This document shows positions 30,215 to 40,837 of a DNA stretch of 64,000 nucleotides, in pieces. The stretch is from contig NC_064548.1 in assembly GCF_023856365.1 (NCBI RefSeq), forward strand, positions 806,001 to 870,000, written 5' to 3'. A program made the translations under genes and the position numbers. How positions within the stretch are numbered: the stretch's first letter is position 1; the number at the start of each line of letters is the position of its first letter. Source of the DNA: Brienomyrus brachyistius (lineage: Eukaryota; Chordata; Actinopteri; Osteoglossiformes; Mormyridae). The notes beneath the pieces were generated by a model. That model was not told the origin of the DNA and did not search any database. It saw only the letters and a program-made list of their open reading frames with translations.

Positions 30215-30285
30215 GCATGGGTGGTTCAGTGGTAGAATTCTCGCCTGCGACGCGGGAGGCCCGGGTTCGATTCCCGGCCAATGCA
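30215..30285 (+). tRNA. tRNA-Gly body with GCG (Arg-type) anticodon, unit 22
   Basis: Loop CTGCGAC: the triplet at 30247-30249 is GCG, which would read CGC (Arg) instead of GGC (Gly). The rest is the array-typical Gly gene, with intact A and B boxes. The following CTCTTTCAAT lacks a T4 terminator. Known glycyl-tRNA synthetase recognition includes C35 and C36, so the C36 to G change should lower glycylation. Confidence 0.85.
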
Positions 30286-30720
30286 AAGCGGCTCTTTCAA
30301 TAACTGTACACTCAGCGCTGAACTCCAGCTAATTCAGTCTTATCTCAAGACAGGTACTCCACATTTCCGCTCAACCCCTGGCAAGCGGAGCCCTGAGGCT
30401 GGCTCATTACAGTTCCCCTAGCTAAAAACTACACAGAGGCATCTCAGCTTCACCCTTCTGACCGCCTTCTTGCCCATCCTTGCATCTGTGCACTTTCTCA
30501 CACATTCCACTGTCTGACATATTGTCTTTGTTGAGCAACAGTCTCGTGTTAGCTTGAGAAAAGCCTCTCACCTGACTTGTGTACCGTACTATGGCTTAAA
30601 ATCAGACACTTCTCATAGCTTGCTGCTGCTCCAGGTTGACATTCACTGCATGTGGCTCAGGTGGGGAGATGGGCTCCAAAGAAAGAGGCAGAAAACGGCA
30701 AGAGTGGAGCTCACGGTTGT

Positions 30721-30793
30721 GCCGGAATAGCTCAGTTGGGAGAGCGTTAGATTGAAGATCTAAAGGTCCCTGGTTCAATCCCGGTTTCTGACA
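30721..30793 (+). tRNA. tRNA-Phe-GAA: tRNA-Phe(GAA), mutated, unit 23
   Basis: Loop starts TTGAAGA. CCGGT in the T stem (C:T) and TTCTGAC in the acceptor (C:A at the second pair) weaken the fold. Confidence 0.75.
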
Positions 30794-30848
30794 GCACGTG
30801 ACGTGAGTCTTGGAGCTCGTCTCTACCTTGGGCTGCGATATACCCGCT

Positions 30849-30920
30849 GGTTCCATGGTGTAATGGTTAGCACTCCGGGCTCTGAATCCAGCGATCCGAG
30901 TTCAAATCTCGGGGGGACCT
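30849..30920 (+). tRNA. tRNA-Gln-CTG: tRNA-Gln(CUG), mutated, unit 23
   Basis: CCGGG in the anticodon stem gives C:A, and GGGGACC in the acceptor gives A:G at the seventh pair. Confidence 0.78.
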
Positions 30921-31017
30921 GTCATGGGCTCAGTTTTGCGCCCCAAGGCGCACTCTTGCCCAAAAACGTTTCTTTTGCACTTTTTGCATGTGGTGTAGCC
31001 GACCTTTTCTGCCGCTT

Positions 31018-31091
31018 GGCCGGTTAGCTCAGCTGGTTAGAGCGTGGTGCTAATAACGCCAAGGTCATGGGTTCGATCCCCATACGGGCCA
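31018..31091 (+). tRNA. tRNA-Ile-AAT: tRNA-Ile(AAU), unit 23
   Basis: Reference sequence. Confidence 0.96.
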
Positions 31092-31607
31092 CGCTTTCTC
31101 TTTCTCCCGGTGGTCGGAGTGCTTGGAGATCAGAGGTAGGGAAAATGAAAGTGTCCGACGTGATTATAAGAACACAGTCGTGCCAGATTCACCTGCGTCG
31201 TGGTGAGAAAAAGAAATGGAGGATACACGCATTTCTCTTAGCTGACAATTCTGCAGCAAGTGGACTGGCAAAGTGTACGTCTACATACACAATTTGCTCA
31301 AAGAGCGTAGTAGTTCTTGAAGAAAAATCCAACCCGCACTGTAAAACCATGCTGCCTTCTTATGTTGTTTACAAGTTTCTGATGGAACGAGCTTTTTTGG
31401 AGGCATTTATTGGAAAAGTCGACGGAGTTGTCATGCATCCCGAAGCAGCACTTCCACTAGAAGGTCCCAGAGTTCCTGTGCTTCAAGCACTTCAATTTAT
31501 AAATACTCCGTTGATCTTAACAGTTGTGTGAAATGAGCTGTCATCACTCCGTTTTTTGCTTTTGCAATTTTTCCGGACTTTCCGCGGAAAGCCGGTCTCT
31601 TGTGTTT

Positions 31608-31678
31608 GCATGGCTGGTTCAGTGGTAGAATTCTCGCCTGCCACGCGGGAGGCCCGGGTTCGATTCCCGGCCAATGCA
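31608..31678 (+). tRNA. tRNA-Gly-GCC: tRNA-Gly(GCC), acceptor variant, unit 23
   Basis: Starts GCATGGC: the seventh pair is C:C besides the fifth G:A. The T4 terminator is lost (CTCTTTCAAT). Confidence 0.75.
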
Positions 31679-32113
31679 AAGCGGCTCTTTCAATAACTGT
31701 ACACTCAGCGCTGAACTCCAGTTAATTCAGTCTTATCTCAAGACAGGTACTCCACATTTCCGCTCAACCCCTGGCAAGCGGAGCCCTGAGGCTGGCTCAT
31801 TACAGTTCCCCTAGCTAAAAACTACACAGAGGCATCTCAGCTTCACACTTCTGACCGCCTTCTTGCCCATCCTTGCATCTGTGCACTTTCTCACACATTC
31901 CACTGTCTGACATATTGTCTTTGTTGAGCAACAGTCTCGTGTTAGCTTGAGAAGAGCCTCTCACCTGACTCGTGTACCGTACTATGGCTTAAAATCGGAC
32001 ACTTCTCATAGCTTGCTGCTGCTCCAGGTTGACATTCACTGCATGTGGCTCAGGTGGGGAGATGGGCTCCAAAGAAAGAGGCAGAAAACGGCAAGAGTGG
32101 AGCTCACAGTTGT

Positions 32114-32186
32114 GCCGGAATAGCTCAGTTGGGAGAGCGTTAGACTGAAGATCTAAAGGGCCCTGGTTCAATCCCGGGTTCTGGCA
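32114..32186 (+). tRNA. tRNA-Phe-GAA: tRNA-Phe(GAA), unit 24
   Basis: Variable loop AGGGC for AGGTC. Stems intact. Confidence 0.93.
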
Positions 32187-32241
32187 GCACGTGACGTGAG
32201 TCTTGGAGCTCGTCTCCGCCTTGGGCTGCGATGTACCCACT

Positions 32242-32313
32242 GGTTCCATGGTGTAATGGTCAGCACTCTGGGCTCTGAATCCAGCGATCCGAGTTCAAAT
32301 CTCGGTGGGACCT
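32242..32313 (+). tRNA. tRNA-Gln-CTG: tRNA-Gln(CUG), unit 24
   Basis: Full length, GGTCAG D loop. Confidence 0.94.
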
Positions 32314-32410
32314 GTCATGGGCTCAGTTTTGCGCCCCAAGGCGCACTCTTGCCCAAAAACGTTTCTTTTGCACTTTTTGCATGTGGTGTAGCCGACCTTT
32401 TCTGCCGCTT

Positions 32411-32484
32411 GGCCGGTTAGCTCAGCTGGTTAGAGCGCGGTGCTAATAACGCCAAGGTCATGGGTTCGATCCCCATACGGGCCA
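32411..32484 (+). tRNA. tRNA-Ile-AAT: tRNA-Ile(AAU), unit 24
   Basis: CGGTG for TGGTG: the outer anticodon-stem pair is C:A. Confidence 0.88.
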
Positions 32485-32999
32485 CGCTTTCTCTTTCTCC
32501 CGGTGGTCGGAGTGCTTGGAGATCAGAGATGAGGAAAATGAAAGTGTCCGACGTGATTATAAGAACACAGTCGTGCCAGATTCACCTGCGTCGTGGTGAG
32601 AAAAAGAAATGGAGGATACACGCATTTCTCTTAGCTGACAATTCTGCAGCAAGTGGACTGGCAAAGTGTACGTCTACATACACAATTTGCTCAACGAGCG
32701 TAGTAGTTCTTGAAGAAAAATCCAACCCGCGCTGTAAAACCATGCTGCCTTCTGGTGTTGTTTACAAGTTTCTGATGGAACGAGCTTTTTTGGAGGCATT
32801 TATTGGAAAAGTCGACGGAGTTGTCAAGCATCCCGAAGCAGCACTTCCACTAGAAGGTCCCAGAGTTCCTGTGCTTCAAGCACTTCAATTTATAAATACT
32901 CCGTTGATCTTAACAGTTGTGTGAAATGAGCTGTCATCACTCCGTTTTTGCTTTAGCAATTTTTCCGGTCTTTCCGCGGAAAGCCGGTCTCGTGTGTTT

Positions 33000-33070
33000 G
33001 CATGGGTGGTTCAGTGGTAGAATTCTCGCCTGCGACGCGGGAGGCCCGGGTTCGATTCCCGGCCAATGCA
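33000..33070 (+). tRNA. tRNA-Gly body with GCG (Arg-type) anticodon, unit 24
   Basis: GCG at 33032-33034. Same allele as unit 22, with the T4 terminator lost. Confidence 0.85.
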
Positions 33071-33505
33071 AAGCGGCTCTTTCAATAACTGTACACTCAG
33101 CGCTGAACTCCAGCTAATTCAGTCTTATCTCAAGACAGGTACTCCACATTTCCGCTCAACCCCTGGCAAGCGGAGCCCTGAGGCTGGCTCATTACAGTTC
33201 CCCTAGCTAAAAACTACACAGAGGCATCTCAGCTTCACCCTTCTGACCGCCTTCTTGCCCATCCTTGCATCTGTGCACTTTCTCACACATTCCACTGTCT
33301 GACATATTGTCTTTGTTGAGCAACAGTCTCGTGTTAGCTTGAGAAAAGCCTCTCACCTGACTTGTGTACCGTACTATGGCTTAAAATCAGACACTTCTCA
33401 TAGCTTGCTGCTGCTCCAGGTTGACATTCACTGCATGTGGCTCAGGTGGGGAGATGGGCTCCAAAGAAAGAGGCAGAAAACGGCAAGAGTGGAGCTCACG
33501 GTTGT

Positions 33506-33578
33506 GCCGGAATAGCTCAGTTGGGAGAGCGTTAGATTGAAGATCTAAAGGTCCCTGGTTCAATCCCGGTTTCTGACA
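33506..33578 (+). tRNA. tRNA-Phe-GAA: tRNA-Phe(GAA), mutated, unit 25
   Basis: Same allele as unit 23. Confidence 0.75.
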
Positions 33579-33633
33579 GCACGTGACGTGAGTCTTGGAG
33601 CTCGTCTCTACCTTGGGCTGCGATGTACCTGCT

Positions 33634-33705
33634 GGTTCCATGGTGTAATGGTTAGCACTCCGGGCTCTGAATCCAGCGATCCGAGTTCAAATCTCGGGGG
33701 GACCT
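33634..33705 (+). tRNA. tRNA-Gln-CTG: tRNA-Gln(CUG), mutated, unit 25
   Basis: Same allele as unit 23. Confidence 0.78.
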
Positions 33706-33802
33706 GTCATGGGCTCAGTTTTGCGCCCCAAGGCGCACTCTTGCCCAAAAACGTTTCTTTTGCACTTTTTGCATGTGGTGTAGCCGACCTTTTCTGCCGC
33801 TT

Positions 33803-33876
33803 GGCCGGTTAGCTCAGCTGGTTAGAGCGTGGTGCTAATAACGCCAAGGTCATGGGTTCGATCCCCATACGGGCCA
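33803..33876 (+). tRNA. tRNA-Ile-AAT: tRNA-Ile(AAU), unit 25
   Basis: Reference sequence. Confidence 0.96.
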
Positions 33877-34392
33877 CGCTTTCTCTTTCTCCCAGTGGTC
33901 GGAGTGCTTGGAGATCAGAGGTAGGGAAAATGAAAGTGTCCGACGTGATTATAAGAACACAGTCGTGCCAGATTCACCTGCGTCGTGGTGAGAAAAAGAA
34001 ATGGAGGATACACGCATTTCTCTTAGCTGACAATTCTGCAGCAAGTGGACTGGCAAAGTGTACGTCTACATACACAATTTGCTCAAAGAGCGTAGTAGTT
34101 CTTGAAGAAAAATCCAACCCGCACTGTAAAACCATGCTGCCTTCTTATGTTGTTTACAAGTTTCTGATGGAACGAGCTTTTTTGGAGGCATTTATTGGAA
34201 AAGTCGACGGAGTTGTCATGCATCCCGAAGCAGCACTTCCACTAGAAGGTCCCAGAGTTCCTGTGCTTCAAGCACTTCAATTTATAAATACTCCGTTGAT
34301 CTTAACAGTTGTGTGAAATGAGCTGTCATCACTCCGTTTTTTGCTTTTGCAATTTTTCCGGACTTTCCGCGGAAAGCCAGTCTCGTGTGTTT

Positions 34393-34463
34393 GCATGGCT
34401 GGTTCAGTGGTAGAATTCTCGCCTGCCACGCGGGAGGCCCGGGTTCGATTCCCGGCCAATGCA
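34393..34463 (+). tRNA. tRNA-Gly-GCC: tRNA-Gly(GCC), acceptor variant, unit 25
   Basis: GCATGGC allele of unit 23; T4 lost. Confidence 0.75.
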
Positions 34464-34898
34464 AAGCGGCTCTTTCAATAACTGTACACTCAGCGCTGAA
34501 CTCCAGTTAATTCAGTCTTATCTCAAGACAGGTACTCCACATTTCCGCTCAACCCCTGGCAAGCGGAGCCCTGAGGCTGGCTCATTACAGTTCCCCTAGC
34601 TAAAAACTACACAGAGGCATCTCAGCTTCACACTTCTGACCGCCTTCTTGCCCATCCTTGCATCTGTGCACTTTCTCACACATTCCACTGTCTGACATAT
34701 TGTCTTTGTTGAGCAACAGTCTCGTGTTAGCTTGAGAAGAGCCTCTCACCTGACTCGTGTACCGTACTATGGCTTAAAATCGGACACTTCTCATAGCTTG
34801 CTGCTGCTCCAGGTTGACATTCACTGCATGTGGCTCAGGTGGGGAGATGGGCTCCAAAGAAAGAGGCAGAAAACGGCAAGAGTGGAGCTCACAGTTGT

Positions 34899-34971
34899 GC
34901 CGGAATAGCTCAGTTGGGAGAGCGTTAGACTGAAGATCTAAAGGGCCCTGGTTCAATCCCGGGTTCTGGCA
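34899..34971 (+). tRNA. tRNA-Phe-GAA: tRNA-Phe(GAA), unit 26
   Basis: AGGGC variable-loop allele of unit 24. Confidence 0.93.
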
Positions 34972-35026
34972 GCACGTGACGTGAGTCTTGGAGCTCGTCT
35001 CCGCCTTGGGCTGCGATGTACCCACT

Positions 35027-35098
35027 GGTTCCATGGTGTAATGGTCAGCACTCTGGGCTCTGAATCCAGCGATCCGAGTTCAAATCTCGGTGGGACCT
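35027..35098 (+). tRNA. tRNA-Gln-CTG: tRNA-Gln(CUG), unit 26
   Basis: Full length, GGTCAG D loop. Confidence 0.94.
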
Positions 35099-35195
35099 GT
35101 CATGGGCTCAGTTTTGCGCCCCAAGGCGCACTCTTGCCCAAAAACGTTTCTTTTGCACTTTTTGCATGTGGTGTAGCCGACCTTTTCTGCCGCTT

Positions 35196-35269
35196 GGCCG
35201 GTTAGCTCAGCTGGTTAGAGCGCGGTGCTAATAACGCCAAGGTCATGGGTTCGATCCCCATACGGGCCA
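35196..35269 (+). tRNA. tRNA-Ile-AAT: tRNA-Ile(AAU), unit 26
   Basis: CGGTG anticodon-stem allele of unit 24. Confidence 0.88.
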
Positions 35270-35784
35270 CGCTTTCTCTTTCTCCCGGTGGTCGGAGTGC
35301 TTGGAGATCAGAGATGAGGAAAATGAAAGTGTCCGACGTGATTATAAGAACACAGTCGTGCCAGATTCACCTGCGTCGTGGTGAGAAAAAGAAATGGAGG
35401 ATACACGCATTTCTCTTAGCTGACAATTCTGCAGCAAGTGGACTGGCAAAGTGTACGTCTACATACACAATTTGCTCAAAGAGCGTAGTAGTTCTTGAAG
35501 AAAAATCCAACCCGCGCTGTAAAACCATGCTGCCTTCTGGTGTTGTTTACAAGTTTCTGATGGAACGAGCTTTTTTGGAGGCATTTATTGGAAAAGTCGA
35601 CGGAGTTGTCAAGCATCCCGAAGCAGCACTTCCACTAGAAGGTCCCAGAGTTCCTGTGCTTCAAGCACTTCAATTTATAAATACTCCGTTGATCTTAACA
35701 GTTGTGTGAAATGAGCTGTCATCACTCCGTTTTTGCTTTAGCAATTTTTCCGGTCTTTCCGCGGAAAGCCGGTCTCGTGTGTTT

Positions 35785-35855
35785 GCATGGGTGGTTCAGT
35801 GGTAGAATTCTCGCCTGCGACGCGGGAGGCCCGGGTTCGATTCCCGGCCAATGCA
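35785..35855 (+). tRNA. tRNA-Gly body with GCG (Arg-type) anticodon, unit 26
   Basis: GCG at 35817-35819. Third and last copy of this allele; T4 lost. Confidence 0.85.
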
Positions 35856-36290
35856 AAGCGGCTCTTTCAATAACTGTACACTCAGCGCTGAACTCCAGCT
35901 AATTCAGTCTTATCTCAAGACAGGTACTCCACATTTCTGCTCAACCCCTGGCAAGCGGAGCCCTGAGGCTGGCTCATTACAGTTCCCCTAGCTAAAAACT
36001 ACACAGAGGCATCTCAGCTTCACCCTTCTGACCGCCTTCTTGCCCATCCTTGCATCTGTGCACTTTCTCACACATTCCACTGTCTGACATATTGTCTTTG
36101 TTGAGCAACAGTCTCGTGTTAGCTTGAGAAAAGCCTCTCACCTGACTTGTGTACCGTACTATGGCTTAAAATCAGACACTTCTCATAGCTTGCTGCTGCT
36201 CCAGGTTGACATTCACTGCATGTGGCTCAGGTGGGGAGATGGGCTCCAAAGAAAGAGGCAGAAAACGGCAAGAGTGGAGCTCACGGTTGT

Positions 36291-36363
36291 GCCGGAATAG
36301 CTCAGTTGGGAGAGCGTTAGATTGAAGATCTAAAGGTCCCTGGTTCAATCCCGGTTTCTGACA
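36291..36363 (+). tRNA. tRNA-Phe-GAA: tRNA-Phe(GAA), mutated, unit 27
   Basis: Same allele as unit 23. Confidence 0.75.
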
Positions 36364-36418
36364 GCACGTGACGTGAGTCTTGGAGCTCGTCTCTACCTTG
36401 GGCTGCGATGTACCCGCT

Positions 36419-36490
36419 GGTTCCATGGTGTAATGGTTAGCACTCCGGGCTCTGAATCCAGCGATCCGAGTTCAAATCTCGGGGGGACCT
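36419..36490 (+). tRNA. tRNA-Gln-CTG: tRNA-Gln(CUG), mutated, unit 27
   Basis: Same allele as unit 23. Confidence 0.78.
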
Positions 36491-36587
36491 GTCATGGGCT
36501 CAGTTTTGCGCCCCAAGGCGCACTCTTGCCCAAAAACGTTTCTTTTGCACTTTTTGCATGTGGTGTAGCCGACCTTTTCTGCCGCTT

Positions 36588-36661
36588 GGCCGGTTAGCTC
36601 AGCTGGTTAGAGCGTGGTGCTAATAACACCAAGGTCATGGGTTCGATCCCCATACGGGCCA
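36588..36661 (+). tRNA. tRNA-Ile-AAT: tRNA-Ile(AAU), unit 27
   Basis: CACCA for CGCCA: a G:T in the anticodon stem becomes A:T, a stronger stem than the reference. Confidence 0.94.
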
Positions 36662-37177
36662 CGCTTTCTCTTTCTCCCGGTGGTCGGAGTGCTTGGAGAT
36701 CAGAGGTAGGGAAAATGAAAGTGTCCGACGTGATTATAAGAACACAGTCGTGCCAGATTCACCTGCGTCGTGGTGAGAAAAAGAAATGGAGGATACACGC
36801 ATTTCTCTTAGCTGACAATTCTGCAGCAAGTGGACTGGCAAAGTGTACGTCTACATACACAATTTGCTCAAAGAGCGTAGTAGTTCTTGAAGAAAAATCC
36901 AACCCGCACTGTAAAACCATGCTGCCTTCTTATGTTGTTTACAAGTTTCTGATGGAACGAGCTTTTTTGGAGGCATTTATTGGAAAAGTCGACGGAGTTG
37001 TCATGCATCCCGAAGCAGCACTTCCACTAGAAGGTCCCAGAGTTCCTGTGCTTCAAGCACTTCAATTTATAAATACTCCGTTGATCTTAACAGTTGTGTG
37101 AAATGAGCTGTCATCACTCCGTTTTTTGCTTTTGCAATTTTTCCGGACTTTCCGCGGAAAGCCGGTCTCGTGTGTTT

Positions 37178-37248
37178 GCATGGCTGGTTCAGTGGTAGAA
37201 TTCTCGCCTGCCACGCGGGAGGCCCGGGTTCGATTCCCGGCCAATGCA
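37178..37248 (+). tRNA. tRNA-Gly-GCC: tRNA-Gly(GCC), acceptor variant, unit 27
   Basis: GCATGGC allele; last unit with the T4 terminator lost. Confidence 0.75.
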
Positions 37249-37683
37249 AAGCGGCTCTTTCAATAACTGTACACTCAGCGCTGAACTCCAGTTAATTCAG
37301 TCTTATCTCAAGACAGGTACTCCACATTTCCGCTCAACCCCTGGCAAGCGGAGCCCTGAGGCTGGCTCATTACAGTTCCCCTAGCTAAAAACTACACAGA
37401 GGCATCTCAGCTTCACACTTCTGACCGCCTTCTTGCCCATCCTTGCATCTGTGCACTTTCTCACACATTCCACTGTCTGACATATTGTCTTTGTTGAGCA
37501 ACAGTCTCGTGTTAGCTTGAGAAGAGCCTCTCACCTGACTCGTGTACCGTACTATGGCTTAAAATCGGACACTTCTCATAGCTTGCTGCTGCTCCAGGTT
37601 GACATTCACTGCATGTGGCTCAGGTGGGGAGATGGGCTCCAAAGAAAGAGGCAGAAAACGGCAAGAGTGGAGCTCACAGTTGT

Positions 37684-37756
37684 GCCGGAATAGCTCAGTT
37701 GGGAGAGCGTTAGACTGAAGATCTAAAGGGCCCTGGTTCAATCCCGGGTTCTGGCA
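37684..37756 (+). tRNA. tRNA-Phe-GAA: tRNA-Phe(GAA), unit 28
   Basis: AGGGC variable-loop allele. This is the right end of the 2785-bp repeat block. Confidence 0.93.
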
Positions 37757-37811
37757 GCACGTGACGTGAGTCTTGGAGCTCGTCTCCGCCTTGGGCTGCG
37801 ATGTACCGGCT

Positions 37812-37883
37812 GGTTCCATGGTGTAATGGTCAGCACTCTGGGCTCTGAATCCAGCGATCCGAGTTCAAATCTCGGTGGGACCT
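37812..37883 (+). tRNA. tRNA-Gln-CTG: tRNA-Gln(CUG), unit 28
   Basis: Full length, GGTCAG D loop. Confidence 0.94.
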
Positions 37884-37980
37884 GTCATGGGCTCAGTTTT
37901 GCGCCCCAAGGCGCACTCTTGCCCAAAAACGTTTCTTTTGCACTTTTTGCATGTGGTGTAGCCGACCTTTTCTGCCGCTT

Positions 37981-38054
37981 GGCCGGTTAGCTCAGCTGGT
38001 TAGAGCGTGGTGCTAATAACGCCAAGGTCATGGGTTCGATCCCCATACGGGCCA
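37981..38054 (+). tRNA. tRNA-Ile-AAT: tRNA-Ile(AAU), unit 28
   Basis: Reference sequence. Confidence 0.96.
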
Positions 38055-38569
38055 CGCTTTCTCTTTCTCCCGGTGGTCGGAGTGCTTGGAGATCAGAGAT
38101 AAGGAAAATGAAAGTGTCCGACGTGATTATAAGAACACAGTCGTGCCAGATTCACCTGCGTCGTGGTGAGAAAAAGAAATGGAGGATACACGCATTTCTC
38201 TTAGCTGACAATTCTGCAGCAAGTGGACTGGCAAAGTGTACGTCTACATACACAATTTGCTCAAAGAGCGTAGTAGTTCTTGAAGAAAAATCCAACCCGC
38301 ACTGTAAAACCATGCTGCCTTCTGGTGTTGTTTACAACTTTCTGATGGAACGAGCTTTTTTGGAGGCATTTATTGGAAAAGTCGACGGAGTTGTCAAGCA
38401 TCCCGAAGCAGCACTTCCACTAGAAGGTCCCAGAGTTCTTGTGCTTCAAGCACTTCAATTTATAAATACTCCGTTTATCTTAACAGTTGTGTGAAATGAG
38501 CTGTCATCACTCCGTTTTTGCTTTAGCAATTTTTCCGGTCTTTCCGCGGAAAGCCGGTCTCGTGTGTTT

Positions 38570-38640
38570 GCATGGGTGGTTCAGTGGTAGAATTCTCGCC
38601 TGCCACGCGGGAGGCCCGGGTTCGATTCCCGGCCAATGCA
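38570..38640 (+). tRNA. tRNA-Gly-GCC: tRNA-Gly(GCC), unit 28
   Basis: Array-typical copy; T4 terminator present again. Confidence 0.92.
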
Positions 38641-39075
38641 AAGCGGCTCTTTTAATAACTGTACACTCAGTACTGAACTCCAGCTAATTCAGTCTCATCT
38701 AAAAACAGGTACTCCACATTTCTGCTCAACCCCTGGCAAGCGGAGCCCTGAGGCTGGCTCATTACAGTTCCCCTAGCTAAAATCTACACAGAGGCATCTC
38801 AGCTTCACACTTCTGACCGCCTTCTTGCCCATCCTTGCATCTGTGCACTTTCTCACACATTCCACTGTCTGACATATTGTCTTTGTTGAGCAACAGTCTC
38901 GTGTTAGCTTGAGAAGAGCCTCTCACCTGACTCGTGTACCGTACTATGGCTTAAAATCGGACACTTCTCATAGCTTGCTGCTGCTCCAGGTTGACATTCA
39001 CTGCATGTGGCTCAGGTGGGGAGATGGGCTCCAAAGAAAGAGGCAGAAAACGGCAAGAGTGGAGCTCACAGTTGT

Positions 39076-39148
39076 GCCGGAATAGCTCAGTTGGGAGAGC
39101 GTTAGACTGAAGATCTAAAGGTCCCTGATTCAATCCCGGGTTCTGGCA
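39076..39148 (+). tRNA. tRNA-Phe-GAA: tRNA-Phe(GAA), unit 29
   Basis: CCTGATTC T-stem and B-box change. Confidence 0.85.
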
Positions 39149-39203
39149 GCACGTGACGTGAGTCTTGGAGCTCGTCTCCGCCTTGGGCTGCAATGTACCG
39201 GCT

Positions 39204-39275
39204 GGTTCCATGGTGTAATGGTCAGCACTCTGGGCTCTGAATCCAGCGATCCGAGTTCAAATCACGGTGGGACCT
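39204..39275 (+). tRNA. tRNA-Gln-CTG: tRNA-Gln(CUG), unit 29
   Basis: CACGG for CTCGG in the 3' T stem (A:A mismatch). GGTCAG D loop. Confidence 0.84.
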
Positions 39276-39372
39276 GTCATGGGCTCAGTTTTGCGCCCCA
39301 AGGCGCACTCTTGCCCAAAAACGTTTCTTTTGCACTTTTTGCATGTGGTGTAGCCGACCTTTTCTGCCGCTT

Positions 39373-39446
39373 GGCCGGTTAGCTCAGCTGCTTAGAGCGT
39401 GGTGCTAATAACGCCAAGGTCATGGGTTCGATCCCCATACGGGCCA
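39373..39446 (+). tRNA. tRNA-Ile-AAT: tRNA-Ile(AAU), D-loop variant, unit 29
   Basis: CTGCTTAG for CTGGTTAG: one of the two conserved D-loop Gs (G19, partner of C56) is C, which also alters the A box. The trailer is CGCTTTTTCTTTC, so this copy has a T5 terminator right after the gene. Confidence 0.82.
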
Positions 39447-39961
39447 CGCTTTTTCTTTCTCCCGGTGGTCGGAGTGCTTGGAGATCAGAGGTAAGGAAAA
39501 TGAAAGTGTCCGACGTGATTATAAGATCACAGTTGTGCCAGATTCACCTGCGTCGTGGTGAGAAAAAGAAATGGAGGATACACGCATTTCTCTTAGCTGA
39601 CAATTCTGCAGCAAGTGGACTGGCAAAGTTTACGTCTACATACACAATTTGCTCAAAGAGCGTAGTAGTTCTTGAAGAAAAATCCAACCCGCACTGTAAA
39701 ACCATGCTGCCTTCTGGTGTTGTTTACAACTTTCTGATGGAACGAGCTTTTTTGGAGGCATTTATTGGAAAAGTCGACGGAGTTGTCAAGCATCCCGAAG
39801 CAGCACTTCCACTAGAAGGTCCCAGAGTTCTTGTGCTTCAAGCACTTCAATTTATAAATACTCCGTTGATCTTAACAGTTGTGTGAAATGAGCTGTCATC
39901 ACTCCGTTTTTGCTTTAGCAATTTTTCCGGTCTTTCCGCGGAAAGCCGGTCTCGTGTGTTT

Positions 39962-40032
39962 GCATGGGTGGTTCAGTGGTAGAATTCTCGCCTGCCACGC
40001 GGGAGGCCCGGGTTCGATTCCCGGCCAATGCA
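39962..40032 (+). tRNA. tRNA-Gly-GCC: tRNA-Gly(GCC), unit 29
   Basis: Array-typical copy. Confidence 0.92.
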
Positions 40033-40466
40033 AAGCGGCTCTTTTAATAACTGTACACTCAGTACTGAACTCCAGCTAATTCAGTCTCATCTAAAACAGG
40101 TACTCCGCATTCCTGCTCAACCCCTGGCAAGCGGAGCCCTGAGGCTGGCTCATTACAGTTCCCCTAGCTAAAATCTACACAGAGGCATCTCAGCTTCACA
40201 CTTCTGACCGCCTTCTTGCCCATCCTTGCATCTGTGCACTTTCTCACACATTCCACTGTCTGACATATTGTCTTTGTTGAGCAACAGTCTCGTGTTAGCT
40301 TGAGAAGAGCCTCTCACCTGACTCGTGTACCGTACTATGGCTTAAAATCGGACACTTCTCATAGCTTGCTGCTGCTCCAGGTTGACATTCACTGCATGTG
40401 GCTCAGGTGGGGAGATGGGCTCCAAAGAAAGAGGCAGAAAACGGCAAGAGTGGAGCTCACAGTTGT

Positions 40467-40539
40467 GCCGGAATAGCTCAGTTGGGAGAGCGTTAGACTG
40501 AAGATCTAAAGGTCCCTGATTCAATCCCGGGTTCTGGCA
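40467..40539 (+). tRNA. tRNA-Phe-GAA: tRNA-Phe(GAA), unit 30
   Basis: CCTGATTC T-stem and B-box change as in unit 29. Confidence 0.85.
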
Positions 40540-40594
40540 GCACGTGACGTGAGTCTTGGAGCTCGTCTCCGCCTTGGGCTGCAATGTACCGGCT

Positions 40595-40666
40595 GGTTCC
40601 ATGGTGTAATGGTCAGCACTCTGGGCTCTGAATCCAGCGATCCGAGTTCAAATCTCGGTGGGACCT
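40595..40666 (+). tRNA. tRNA-Gln-CTG: tRNA-Gln(CUG), unit 30
   Basis: Full length, GGTCAG D loop. Confidence 0.94.
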
Positions 40667-40763
40667 GTCATGGGCTCAGTTTTGCGCCCCAAGGCGCACT
40701 CTTGCCCAAAAACGTTTCTTTTGCACTTTTTGCATGTGGTGTAGCCGACCTTTTCTGCCGCTT

Positions 40764-40837
40764 GGCCGGTTAGCTCAGCTGGTTAGAGCGTGGTGCTAAT
40801 AACGCCAAGGTCATGGGTTCGATCCCCATACGGGCCA
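40764..40837 (+). tRNA. tRNA-Ile-AAT: tRNA-Ile(AAU), unit 30
   Basis: Reference sequence. Confidence 0.96.

Larger units (their letters stand above)
30050..37800 (+). repeat. higher-order repeat, period 2785 bp (about 2.8 copies of a two-unit block)
   Basis: Two unit types alternate. Units 22, 24 and 26 end in a tRNA-Gly with anticodon GCG. Units 23, 25 and 27 carry the mutated Phe and Gln genes, TCTTATGTT in the spacer, an extra T in CCGTTTTTTGC and a Gly gene starting GCATGGC. Corresponding positions differ by 2785 (30215, 33000, 35785; 31608, 34393, 37178). The loss of the Gly T4 terminator (CTCTTTCAAT) runs through units 22-27. Block edges are approximate. Confidence 0.88.
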
